Source of the DNA: a bacterium
GTDB lineage: Bacteria > Patescibacteriota > Minisyncoccia > Phycocordibacterales > UBA2100
Assembly: GCA_030648265.1 (NCBI GenBank)
Contig: JAUSHX010000003.1
Coordinates: 1-52,808, forward strand
Direction: 5' to 3'
DNA: 52,808 nt
Shown here: piece after piece, positions 43,792-52,657 of the stretch
Position numbering within the stretch: position 1 is the first letter of the stretch
Layout of the letters: each line of letters starts with the position of its first letter
The notes under the pieces: generated by a model
Seen by the model: only the letters and a program-made list of their open reading frames with translations
What the model was told of the DNA's origin: nothing
Databases searched by the model: none
Program-made: the position numbers and the translations under genes

Positions 43792-45321
43792 ATGACATTA
43801 AAAATAGCACTTCTTCTTTTCGCCCTTGCGGGCGCAGTCGGTATTGGACTCGGATACTATCTCCGGTTCATTATCAGTTTAGGAAAGCGCGGTTCAATGG
43901 AAATTCTCGTCCGGCAGATGACGCTGGACGCGGAAGTGAAAGCGAAGCGTATCACCGAAGAGGCCGAGAAACGCGCCGCGGAGAAAAGAGATTTGCAGAC
44001 GAGCGAATTTAAGGAGCGCGAGCGCGAATTGAAGCAGACGGAGGAACGTCTCGTGCGCAAAGAGGAGCTTGTGGACAAGCGCCAATCAAACAATGATGCA
44101 GAGCAGGAATCTCTGGCCAAGAAGACTGAAGAGGTTCAAAAAGCCAGGGAAAAAGCCGAGGAATTGGTGCGCGACCGGCAGGAAAAACTGGAAAAAACCG
44201 CGGGTCTCACTGCCGAAGAGGCAAAAAACGAGCTCATCAAATCAATTGAAAAACGCTACGAGAGCGACCTTGAGGGCCGGATGCGGAAACTGGAAATATC
44301 GGGCAACGAGAAACTTGAACAGCGCGCGAAAGAAATCCTAACGGTCTCCGTGCATCGCCTTGGTAATTCCGTTGTCTCCGATGTGCTCGCGACGACAATG
44401 ACAATCCCTAATGATGAAATCAAGGGAAAAATTATCGGGCGGGAGGGCCGCAATATCCGCGCGTTTGAGCGCGCGACTGGTGTTGACGTTATTGTGGACG
44501 ACACGCCGGGTACCATCACACTTTCGTCGTACGACCCGATTCGCCGGCAAATTGCCCGCATCGCGCTGGAAAATCTAATTCTGGATGGCAGAATCCAGCC
44601 GGCAAAAATTGAGGAAGCGGTTGTAAAAGCGGAGGGAGAAATAAATACCATCATCAAAAAGAAAGGTACCGAAGCCGCCTACGAAGCGCGTGTGCCGAAT
44701 CTTGACCCGAAACTTCTGATGATTCTCGGGCGCCTCTATTTCCGCACAAGTTACGGCCAAAATGTGCTTGACCACTCCGTGGAAGTGGCACACCTCGCGG
44801 GAATGCTCGCGGAAGAACTGGGCGCAGACGCAGCCGTCGCGCGCGCGGGAGCGCTTATGCACGACATCGGCAAGGCGGTTGACCACGAGGTAACGGGAAC
44901 ACACGTGGAAATCGGCAGAAGAATTCTGCAAAAATTCGGTGTCAGCGAAGAAGTGGTTAAAGCAATGCAGGCGCATCACGAGGAGTATCCATACGAGACT
45001 CCGGAATCAATGATTGTGCAGGTTGCAGACGCGATTTCGGGCGGCCGTCCGGGAGCGCGCCGAGACTCTGTTGAAAATTACATCAAGCGTCTTGAGGAAT
45101 TGGAAGCGATTGCCAACAAAATGCCCGGCGTTGAGAAAACATACGCCATCGCCGCCGGCCGCGAAGTGCGCGTGATTGTAAAACCCGCCGAAATAAGCGA
45201 TTTGGAAGCGCGCAAACTGGCGAGAGACATCGCAGACAAAATAGAAGCCGACCTGCAGTACCCGGGGGAGATAAAAGTTTCTGTCATCCGCGAAACGAGG
45301 GTTATTGAATACGCCCGCTAA
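43792..45321 (+). CDS. rny: Ribonuclease Y
   Basis: KIIGREGRNIRAFERATGVDVIVDDTPGTITLSSYDPIRRQIAR; HDIGKAVDHE; start chosen at MTLKIALLL. Confidence 0.96.
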   Translation: MTLKIALLLFALAGAVGIGLGYYLRFIISLGKRGSMEILVRQMTLDAEVKAKRITEEAEKRAAEKRDLQTSEFKERERELKQTEERLVRKEELVDKRQSNNDAEQESLAKKTEEVQKAREKAEELVRDRQEKLEKTAGLTAEEAKNELIKSIEKRYESDLEGRMRKLEISGNEKLEQRAKEILTVSVHRLGNSVVSDVLATTMTIPNDEIKGKIIGREGRNIRAFERATGVDVIVDDTPGTITLSSYDPIRRQIARIALENLILDGRIQPAKIEEAVVKAEGEINTIIKKKGTEAAYEARVPNLDPKLLMILGRLYFRTSYGQNVLDHSVEVAHLAGMLAEELGADAAVARAGALMHDIGKAVDHEVTGTHVEIGRRILQKFGVSEEVVKAMQAHHEEYPYETPESMIVQVADAISGGRPGARRDSVENYIKRLEELEAIANKMPGVEKTYAIAAGREVRVIVKPAEISDLEARKLARDIADKIEADLQYPGEIKVSVIRETRVIEYAR

Positions 45322-45364
45322 CGCGTGGTTGCCTGTTCCATAGCGTGCTTCGCTCTGCTACGGG

Positions 45365-45379
45365 GAGTACGCGAGATAG
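45365..45379 (+). pseudogene. Possible diverged remnant of the rny 3' end (EYAR*)
   Basis: GAGTACGCGAGATAG versus GAATACGCCCGCTAA; short, preceded by a hairpin resembling the one after fusA. Confidence 0.45.
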
Positions 45380-45601
45380 CTAGGCGCGTTTCGCGTAAGC
45401 AGAGAGAAGTTTATACCTTTTGTTGCGATACGAAACGCGCACACGCTTAGTGTCTTGCTTAATCTGTTGTCGTTCCCTTTTCGTCTTGTATTCTTCCATC
45501 CGAACATAACAGTGTGCCCAAATACGATTGTCCCCTCTCCGTTTTTTGTCGAAGAATATCTCCGCGAGACGTCCGTTCACCATTGCAAAACACCATCCCA
45601 T
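45380..45601 (-). CDS. Small conserved-looking hypothetical protein
   Basis: 73 aa: MVNGRLAEIFFDKKRR...AHCYVRMEEYKTKRERQQIKQDTKRVRVSYRNKRYKLL. Confidence 0.55.
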   Translation of the reverse strand: MGWCFAMVNGRLAEIFFDKKRRGDNRIWAHCYVRMEEYKTKRERQQIKQDTKRVRVSYRNKRYKLLSAYAKRA

Positions 45602-45653
45602 CGCTCCATTAAATCACACTTGTCCATGAGATGTATCGTGATACACTGGCGGT

Positions 45654-45902
45654 ATGAAATCTTCGCACAAGCAATTCAAAATCGTTATCGAACGGGATGA
45701 GGATGGCTATTTTGTGGCCGACGTCCCTGCGCTTCCGGGATGTCATACCCAGGGGAAGAATATGATTGAACTTCAAAAAAATGTGCGCGAAGTAATCGCT
45801 CTCTGTCTGGCCGAGTCAAAATCAAACACAGCATACCGGCGGCACATTCGCGAGTTTTCCTACGAGCCGTCATTCGTCGGCATTGATACAATAACCGTAT
45901 AG
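45654..45902 (+). CDS. hicB: HicB-like antitoxin
   Basis: FKIVIERDEDGYFVADVPALPGCHTQGKNMIELQKNVREVIALCL. Confidence 0.88.
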   Translation: MKSSHKQFKIVIERDEDGYFVADVPALPGCHTQGKNMIELQKNVREVIALCLAESKSNTAYRRHIREFSYEPSFVGIDTITV

Positions 45903-45907
45903 AGCGT

Positions 45908-46138
45908 ATGTCTCCAGGCCGCATGCCCATGCTTACGGCGCGAGACGTAGTGCGCTTGCTGATTAAGCTTGGTTTTAGTAAAACGAGGCAGGTCGGTTCG
46001 CATGCCTTCTTTGAGCATTTTGACGGACGTGTAACCACGGTATCAATCCACTCTGGAGAAGATATTGGCCGCGGACTACTCCGCAAAATCTTGCGCGATA
46101 TTAAATTAACGCCGGACGAGTTAAGCGAGTTGCTTTGA
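45908..46138 (+). CDS. hicA: HicA-like toxin
   Basis: LTARDVVRLLIKLGFSKTRQVGSHAFFEHFDGRVTTVSIHSGEDIGRGLLRKILRDI. Confidence 0.9.
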   Translation: MSPGRMPMLTARDVVRLLIKLGFSKTRQVGSHAFFEHFDGRVTTVSIHSGEDIGRGLLRKILRDIKLTPDELSELL

Positions 46139-46155
46139 GGTATCACACTTCCCCT

Positions 46156-47208
46156 TTACCGAAGCGGAGAAAGCGTAGTGATTGGACGGCTCTGCATGAT
46201 GTAGAACTCTCCCTGTTCGTACGCCCATTCAACATCCACGGGAAAACCGTAGTGAGATTCAAGCTTCAGTACCAGATCCGTGAGTTCAAAAACCTGCTCG
46301 TCCCTTAATGTCGGCTTTTGGCCTTCTTTTTCGGATAGCTCCCGCCACTCATTTGGTTCCCCTGCCGAAGCTTTACGCGAAGGAGGGCCGTCATTTATTT
46401 TCTCTCCAACTATATGCTTATTCGCGCGAATAAGCATATAGTTTGCTTTTGAATTTGAGCCAGCGCGGACAAGAGAGCGCGGCTGCACCGTTATGTTTTT
46501 ATCAATGATACGGCGCGGGTTTTTCTCCACCACATAGCTATCGGGGGTTACTTGGCCGGAGACTATCGCCTCCCCCAGTCCGAAGCCAGCTTCAATAATG
46601 AGTTGATTTCTGTCCTCGGTAACTGGATGAACCGAAAAAGCAATCCCTGAAACTTCACTTTGAATCATTTTCTGTATGACAACGGCAACGGATATTTTCT
46701 GCCCGTGCATCCCCTTCTCAAAGCGGTAGAAAATCGCACGCGGAGTAAAAAGAGACGCCCAGCATTTTTGCACGTTCTCTAATAGATTTTCTTCTGTGGT
46801 GTTTAAGAAGGTGTCCAACTGCCCTGCCCAAGCGGTAGATGTACTGTCTTCTGCCGTAGCGCTTGAGCGCACCGCCACGTATTTCGCACCAAGTTTTTTG
46901 AACGCGGATTTAATTTCGCGCGCGATATCCGCCGGCATTCTCGCACTCAATATCAGCTGTTGTATTCTTTCTGATGCGATATCAACTGTCCGCAGTTCCT
47001 CGCGATTGACCTCATGGTCTAGAATCGTATCTAATTCTTGATTCAAATCCGACTCTGCCAAAAATCGCTCAAAAGCGGAGGTGAGTATGACGAAACCCGG
47101 AGGTACTGGGGTTCCCGCTTGAGTCATTTCTCCCAGTGACGCACCCTTGCCACCAACGCTTGCCACGTCATTCTTATTTATCTCCTTGAATGTGCGAATG
47201 AAATCCAT
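46156..47208 (-). CDS. PEP-synthase-type ATP-binding (PPDK_N) subunit, stand-alone
   Basis: VGGKGASLGEMTQAGTPVPPGFVILTSAFERFL; VRSSATAEDSTSTAWAGQLDTFLN; VEWAYEQGEFYIMQSRPITTL. Confidence 0.9.
   Translation of the reverse strand: MDFIRTFKEINKNDVASVGGKGASLGEMTQAGTPVPPGFVILTSAFERFLAESDLNQELDTILDHEVNREELRTVDIASERIQQLILSARMPADIAREIKSAFKKLGAKYVAVRSSATAEDSTSTAWAGQLDTFLNTTEENLLENVQKCWASLFTPRAIFYRFEKGMHGQKISVAVVIQKMIQSEVSGIAFSVHPVTEDRNQLIIEAGFGLGEAIVSGQVTPDSYVVEKNPRRIIDKNITVQPRSLVRAGSNSKANYMLIRANKHIVGEKINDGPPSRKASAGEPNEWRELSEKEGQKPTLRDEQVFELTDLVLKLESHYGFPVDVEWAYEQGEFYIMQSRPITTLSPLR
46409..46442. repeat. 34-bp perfect palindrome inside the PPDK_N CDS (copy 2)
   Basis: actatatgcttattcgcgcgaataagcatatagt. 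Confidence 0.92.
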
Positions 47209-47211
47209 ACT

Positions 47212-48291
47212 TCATGCTACGTCATATACCGTCTTTAGATACTCAATCCCAAATTTCTCATAAAATTCCCCGCGCGAGATATTGTATGTTTCCACTGTAG
47301 GAATTAGCTTCTTTCCTCTGACTCGCTCAATCGTTTCTTGTGACGGCCTCCAATCATGTCCCGTAATATCAAAAAGCGTTTTAAGTTGATAGCCGAGTTG
47401 ATATAGCCAAAACTCCTTTTGTTTTTCAAAACCAAGTCCCTGATATTCAACATACAACTCACTCGCTGACTTGAGTAATTTATCGCGTACGCTCTTTAAC
47501 TCCCCAAGAACGTTAGCCGATTTTCCGTCTACCTCAACCTGAAACGCCACAAGATTATCGAGCAAATTCTGCTCATAAATCATTTGGCACGCCACGTACG
47601 TGGGGCGCATCTGCACATTGTGATATATAGAGAATACTTCAACCTTCTTGTACGGTTGTGGGGCATGTTCGGGCCAAAGTTCCACAGGATTGAGATCTCC
47701 AAAGGAGCGGACGACAAGTGAAGTACCCTTCCCATAGACACCGCTCGTGTCGTATGGGCCATACACGTCATAAGCAAGGTCTGGGCAGAAGTCATTGTAA
47801 AGTCCGTGAGCAAGTGTCGCACATCCGGTAATTATCTTTCCTATCTCTGAAGCAAGTTCACGGTTGGCAGGAACAAGTTTCTTATCTTTTATAACCGAGC
47901 CGACGTCTTTATATAGACGGATTTTGTTATTAAGCCAGAGCGGCTCGCCGAGCGTTCGCACCTTGATAGCTTCAAGAAAGAAGTCCACGATATTTCTTGC
48001 GTGAAGCGGAGTCGTATGAGCCGATTTCAAGCAGAGGATAACCTCTGAAAGCTTGAACTTCATTGACGCATGATTGGGGAGCTGTTCAACAATCGATTCA
48101 ATTCTGACACCCTTCATCCTTATAGTTGCAATTGCTTTATCAAGTTTATCAATCCACAAGTCGGCAAACAGAGGATAAAAATCCCACCCGCTAAATGGCA
48201 TGTGTGCTTTTACGTCGTGATTCTGGAAAGACGAGTAGAGTGCCTCGGCGTATTCATCAATCCACGCCGGATATGTTGTGCTCATATTCAA
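47212..48291 (-). CDS. Uncharacterised 359-aa component of the split dikinase operon
   Basis: Overlaps the phosphohistidine-domain gene (48288) and abuts the PPDK_N gene (47208), same strand. Confidence 0.85.
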   Translation of the reverse strand: MNMSTTYPAWIDEYAEALYSSFQNHDVKAHMPFSGWDFYPLFADLWIDKLDKAIATIRMKGVRIESIVEQLPNHASMKFKLSEVILCLKSAHTTPLHARNIVDFFLEAIKVRTLGEPLWLNNKIRLYKDVGSVIKDKKLVPANRELASEIGKIITGCATLAHGLYNDFCPDLAYDVYGPYDTSGVYGKGTSLVVRSFGDLNPVELWPEHAPQPYKKVEVFSIYHNVQMRPTYVACQMIYEQNLLDNLVAFQVEVDGKSANVLGELKSVRDKLLKSASELYVEYQGLGFEKQKEFWLYQLGYQLKTLFDITGHDWRPSQETIERVRGKKLIPTVETYNISRGEFYEKFGIEYLKTVYDVA

Positions 48292-48683
48292 TCTGCACTA
48301 TAAACCTTCCCCTCAGTGCCATCTACGACTACGTCTTGTCCGTTTTTGAGAATCTTTGTTCCGTCTTTGGAGTTAACAATGCATGGAATTCCCATCTCGC
48401 GAGAAACAATCGCCGGATGAGAAGTGAGCCCGCCGATATCCGTCACGATTGCGACAGACCTCGCCATCATCATCACCATTGAAGGGTCGGTTATTCTCGT
48501 AACAAGCACGCTCCCCTCTTTAAATGACGGAGTATCTTGAATGTCTTTGACTATTTTAACCACCCCGCGCGCAACACCACCGCTTGCTGGTGTCCCTTTT
48601 AGGATTGGTTCTTTTTCAACCGAATCGCGCGATTCGGTTTTTATTTTTTCTCTGGAGAATTTATATTTTTCAAAGGCTGACAT
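48288..48683 (-). CDS. PEP-utilising enzyme mobile (phosphohistidine) domain protein, stand-alone
   Basis: GTPASGGVARGVVKIV; GGLTSHPAIVSREMGIPCIV catalytic-His motif. Confidence 0.9.
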   Translation of the reverse strand: MSAFEKYKFSREKIKTESRDSVEKEPILKGTPASGGVARGVVKIVKDIQDTPSFKEGSVLVTRITDPSMVMMMARSVAIVTDIGGLTSHPAIVSREMGIPCIVNSKDGTKILKNGQDVVVDGTEGKVYSAD

Positions 48684-48742
48684 AATCTTATTTATTTTTT
48701 ATTTGCAATGAGTTATGTATTGAATTGAGAGAAAAGTGGGTC

Positions 48743-48778
48743 CCAGCAACAACAGCAAGGACTCACTGTTGTTGCTGG
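48743..48778. repeat. Hairpin upstream of the split dikinase operon
   Basis: CCAGCAACAACAG caaggactca CTGTTGTTGCTGG. Confidence 0.75.
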
Positions 48779-48796
48779 TCGTTCCTGCGCGTTCTT

Positions 48797-49435
48797 TCAC
48801 GCGACGGGAACTGGGTAGTACTGGCAGTGGCAGAGTTCCCACTGGCTTGTGTAGGACAAAACTGCGAATGCGCCCGATTGCGTTCCGTTTCCGGGAAGCC
48901 ATCCGTCGTTTTCCGTCACACCCATCTGGAGCCGAGCCAAGCGAATTGCCATGTCCAGGATCCCAAAGTGGGTGCACAGAACACCGAACCCGCCCATACT
49001 GACTCGCGTTGCGCATTTCACGCTTGCAGCCAAAAGTGCATGACCGCTCTGGAACATGACGCCCGGATCCATCGCGAAATACGCTTGCGGTATCGTGTTG
49101 TAGGCATCGTGCAAGAGGTCAATCTTGGCCCACAGTGCTTCTTCCCCGCGCTCGATTCCAAGACGAGAATCCGTCTCGATCCGATTGGCAAGGTGAGGCC
49201 AACGATTCACCAACGTAGTCCGTGTCCTCGGCAGTGGCGAGCAAAGGAGTACCTCTGGTTCGAGGCTGAGAAAATAAGTCGCCACCGTGCGAGCCGCGAC
49301 GATTTTGTCTTCGACATTCACGTCTGCGTCGAAATCCCACACATCCCCTTTTCCCGGATTCCTTTCACGAGAACCATGCCGCATGATAATTACGTGACGC
49401 CTACTCGAATTGAATAGAATCAGCTTGGTAGCCAT
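48797..49435 (-). CDS. Histidine phosphatase-like protein
   Basis: VIIMRHGSRERN; LLCSPLPRTRTT. Confidence 0.7.
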   Translation of the reverse strand: MATKLILFNSSRRHVIIMRHGSRERNPGKGDVWDFDADVNVEDKIVAARTVATYFLSLEPEVLLCSPLPRTRTTLVNRWPHLANRIETDSRLGIERGEEALWAKIDLLHDAYNTIPQAYFAMDPGVMFQSGHALLAASVKCATRVSMGGFGVLCTHFGILDMAIRLARLQMGVTENDGWLPGNGTQSGAFAVLSYTSQWELCHCQYYPVPVA

Positions 49436-49668
49436 CGCTGGCCTCCTTTCTAGTTGAGAAGAACAAGTAACTCATACTCTTGGCTTTCGGGCCTCGAGCA
49501 GTTACCGTGCAATGATAGCCAATGTCTGTCAATGCGTCAAAATATACGACATTGTGTCTGGCATAGAATGGCTTGTCTCCTGCATTCTCTAGGCATTGAT
49601 GCTGAATTATGCCACGTTATGTTGATAATCTTCTTGACACTTTTATCGGGGTGCGCTAGCATCGTTTC

Positions 49669-50397
49669 ATGCCAAACTACGCTTCTTCTCTATCTGAATT
49701 AGGTCTTTCCCAACAAGAGACGGTTGTTTACCTCGCCACGCTTGAACTCGGCGCAAGCTCAATTTCAGATATAGCGAAAAAGGCAGGGATTAAGCGGCCT
49801 ACTGCGTATTACGTGATAGACGGGTTGATGAATAAGAACCTGATATCAAAGGCGCCGAGGGGCAAGCGCATTCTTTATATTGCCGAACCGCCGAGCCGGC
49901 TTTTGGCTAACCTGCGCGTCCAAGAAGAAAAACTCATTAATGTACTGCCACGCCTTGAATCTCTGCAAAACTCCGCCGGAAACAAGCCTAAAGTTCGTTT
50001 TTACGAAGGCAGAGAAGGAATAGGTGCTCTCTACACGGAGATCTTCAAGACTCACAAAAAGATACTGGCCATGGGCTCGCTGCAGAACGTATCGGAAATC
50101 TTCCCTTACGAAGAAACCGCTACATGGTTCAGATTTCTTCGTGATCACGGCGGAAAAATATACGATTTATTGGACTCTTCCGAGGATGCGAAAAAATATG
50201 CGAAAGCTGCCTATAGAAAAGGTCTCGGTCCCATCAAGTATTTGCCGGCAGATTTCAAAATGGGTACCGATATGTTGATTGTCGACGACCAAGTCTTGCT
50301 TATCTCCTACTCATCAATGATAGGAGTCCTTATAGAAAACGCAGATATTGCACAAACGCAAAGACAAGCATTTGAATTCATGTGGAAGCATTTGTGA
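49669..50397 (+). CDS. TrmB-family transcriptional regulator
   Basis: LGLSQQETVVYLATLELGASSISDIAKKAGIKRPTAYYVIDGLMNKNLI. Confidence 0.88.
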   Translation: MPNYASSLSELGLSQQETVVYLATLELGASSISDIAKKAGIKRPTAYYVIDGLMNKNLISKAPRGKRILYIAEPPSRLLANLRVQEEKLINVLPRLESLQNSAGNKPKVRFYEGREGIGALYTEIFKTHKKILAMGSLQNVSEIFPYEETATWFRFLRDHGGKIYDLLDSSEDAKKYAKAAYRKGLGPIKYLPADFKMGTDMLIVDDQVLLISYSSMIGVLIENADIAQTQRQAFEFMWKHL

Positions 50398-50424
50398 TGT
50401 AGTGTGGCATTAAAGCACGGTTTC

Positions 50425-50463
50425 AAGCCAAGATATCAAGGTCTTACCTTGATATCTTGGCTT
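50425..50463 (+). terminator. 17-bp-arm hairpin after the TrmB gene
   Basis: AAGCCAAGATATCAAGG tctta CCTTGATATCTTGGCTT. Confidence 0.6.
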
Positions 50464-50666
50464 GTCTGAAGGTTCCCTAATGTTTTGATTCAGAGCCATA
50501 AACTACAGACTACGTACTATGTACTACTAACTGTATTTTTTGACTTATCCACAGATAGTTGCTGTGGACCTATATCGGTGTTGACAGGGCGATATTAGGG
50601 CTCAAAATGGTGCGACACTAAGGTCGAACATAAATTATTTCTATTAACTAACAAAATCTTTATTTT

Positions 50667-50942
50667 ATGGCAAACAAAATTGACTTGATTGAAAAAGTCG
50701 CAGCTACAATCGGCTGCACAAAAGCTGACGGAGAGCGCGCTGTTGAAGCGGTTATCGCCGGCATCTCGGAGGCGTTGAAGAAAGGCGAGGAGGTTTCTAT
50801 CGCAGGCCTTGGTATCTTTGAGGCAAAGAACCGGCCGGCCCGCACAGGACGCAATCCCCGGACAGGTGAATCCATCCAGATTAAGGCGATGCGCGTTCCT
50901 AAATTCCGCGCCTCCAAGACTTTGAAGGACATCGTTCGGTAA
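50667..50942 (+). CDS. hup: HU family DNA-binding protein
   Basis: MANKIDLIEKVAATIGCTKADGERAVEAVIAGISEALKKGEEVSIAGLGIFEAKNRPARTGRNPRTGE. Confidence 0.96.
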   Translation: MANKIDLIEKVAATIGCTKADGERAVEAVIAGISEALKKGEEVSIAGLGIFEAKNRPARTGRNPRTGESIQIKAMRVPKFRASKTLKDIVR

Positions 50943-50971
50943 TCCGCGAAGATTTGCATTACATAATGTCC

Positions 50972-50997
50972 AAAAACCCGCCGAGAGGCGGGTTTTT
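50972..50997 (+). terminator. Intrinsic terminator after hup
   Basis: AAAAACCCGCC GAGA GGCGGGTTTTT. Confidence 0.85.
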
Positions 50998-51110
50998 GTA
51001 TTGGCGGTTTGCTTGGCTCCCCTCGCAATGGCATCACAAAAATAGCCGCTTGGTTCAAGTGGCTATTTTTGTGGCCATGTGTGTGCACTACGTAGCTTCA
51101 TGCGAAGTAG

Positions 51111-51181
51111 TGCGGGCGGGGAGAATCGGACTCCCATCTCAACATTGGAAGTGTCGTATTTTACCACTAAACTACGCCCGC
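51111..51181 (-). tRNA. tRNA-Gly (anticodon TCC), CCA not encoded
   Basis: GCGGGCGTAGTTTAGTGGTAAAATACGACACTTCCAATGTTGAGATGGGAGTCCGATTCTCCCCGCCCGCA folds as cloverleaf. Confidence 0.93.
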
Positions 51182-51852
51182 ATAATTGCTTTCCTCATCG
51201 CGCTATCTATCCATCCGAGTATCTTTCTTGAAAAAAATACCCCGAACTCTTTCCTGCCACCACTCTTAACACTCAAATGAGCGGTGCCATAAGGGAGCTT
51301 CCCTGCCTTGTTCAATTTCTTATTCCTCCGTCGATCAATTTGCGGCTTTGCAAACTGATCTAATGGGATAGTAGTAGCTTCAGACCAGAATTGCAAACAT
51401 TTTCTCACACTTGAATCAGGATATAGGTGAAGCGTTATGCCAAATTGGTTTTTCAATACTCCCAGAGACATAAACCATGCAATCGCCAAGCGAATCACAT
51501 TAACCTCCGAATTTACTACTCGAACGACATTGGCTGTCTTACTTCCCTCTCCTAAATATAGCCCGATGCCAAACATAAATAAGTCCCGCTTGCTTAGTCT
51601 ATTGATCTCATTTTCTGCATCCTGCCGAGCCTTTAACAATGACTGTTGCTTGATTTGAGTCTTCTTTTCTCCAGACGTGGCCCTAGCTTTCCCAATCGTG
51701 ACCAACGTGTGTTCATTGGGATGATAAGGAACATCGGCCAACCAGTCGCTAAGCGTGCCTTTTGAAAGCCCCGTCTGCGCCGCAATGTATGAATATGAAT
51801 ATCCTGCATGTCGTAGTTTGAACACCTTTTCCCTAACTGATACCTTGTGCAT
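51172..51852 (-). CDS. HTH protein with LAGLIDADG-like domain
   Basis: N-terminal HTH (KLRHAGYSYSYIAAQTGLSKGTLSDWL); FMFGIGLYLGEGSK..VVRVVNSEVNVIRLAIAWFMSLGV. Confidence 0.7.
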   Translation of the reverse strand: MHKVSVREKVFKLRHAGYSYSYIAAQTGLSKGTLSDWLADVPYHPNEHTLVTIGKARATSGEKKTQIKQQSLLKARQDAENEINRLSKRDLFMFGIGLYLGEGSKTANVVRVVNSEVNVIRLAIAWFMSLGVLKNQFGITLHLYPDSSVRKCLQFWSEATTIPLDQFAKPQIDRRRNKKLNKAGKLPYGTAHLSVKSGGRKEFGVFFSRKILGWIDSAMRKAIMRA

Positions 51853-51904
51853 CGGTAGATTATCGCATTGCGCGATGCATTATGCAATGTCCGATTATGA
51901 GAAT

Positions 51905-52657
51905 CTAGCTTCCCAACTCCAACGAATTCCACATAAGCTCAAAAGCAGCCCTCTGCATTTGGTTAATTTCTTTGCTTTCAATAATGACGCCCAGAAAATT
52001 CTCGCGATAAGAAATGAGCGCGACTTTATTCGCGTAAATCTCCATGTCGGCATTGAATCTGAAATTCGTGCTCTCCGCGATGCGAATGTCCCGCAAATCT
52101 TGGACTGCCGTATTTTTCCACGATTGTGCGGTCGGAGAATCCGAGGCAATAACGCGCAGGCGGATTTTTCGCTTCGCACGCTCCCCTATGTAATAACCCG
52201 CGTATTCTTCGGGCATGAGATTTGAGAAATCAGAAAGTCCCGTGTAGCTCAAAATGGTGTCGCCTTCCTTGGAACTGTCCAGCGTATCCTGATAAAGGTC
52301 TTTCATGCCTCCCAAACCTTCATAAAATGTGATGCGGGGTTTGGAAGGAATCACATTTTGGATTGCGAGCAATTCCGGCATCATCCTATCAATCACATTT
52401 CCCTTTTCTTTAATGTCATTCTTGAGCGAGCGCGGGTCCTCTACGAAATACACCTTCCGCTTCTTTTTAAAAGTAGAGGCCACAAGCCCGCGATTAATAA
52501 AATCAGGAAGAATGTTGTAAACAGTCGTTCTTTTTATACCGGCGCTCTTGGCTATTCCGACGACTGATGCCTCGCCAAGCTCCAAAAGCGCCAAGTATAT
52601 TTTGGCTTCTTTCGGTTTCAGTCCGATATATTCAAGCGAAGATTGTGCGTCTCTCAT
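51905..52657 (-). CDS. TrmB-family transcriptional regulator
   Basis: IGLKPKEAKIYLALLELGEASVVGIAKSAGIKRTTVYNILPDFINRGLV. Confidence 0.88.
   Translation of the reverse strand: MRDAQSSLEYIGLKPKEAKIYLALLELGEASVVGIAKSAGIKRTTVYNILPDFINRGLVASTFKKKRKVYFVEDPRSLKNDIKEKGNVIDRMMPELLAIQNVIPSKPRITFYEGLGGMKDLYQDTLDSSKEGDTILSYTGLSDFSNLMPEEYAGYYIGERAKRKIRLRVIASDSPTAQSWKNTAVQDLRDIRIAESTNFRFNADMEIYANKVALISYRENFLGVIIESKEINQMQRAAFELMWNSLELGS

Noticed and set aside
50543-50566. TTATCCACA DnaA-box-like site near hup
   Set aside because: Single box within a small hairpin, no box cluster, dnaA or dnaN; insufficient for an origin call.
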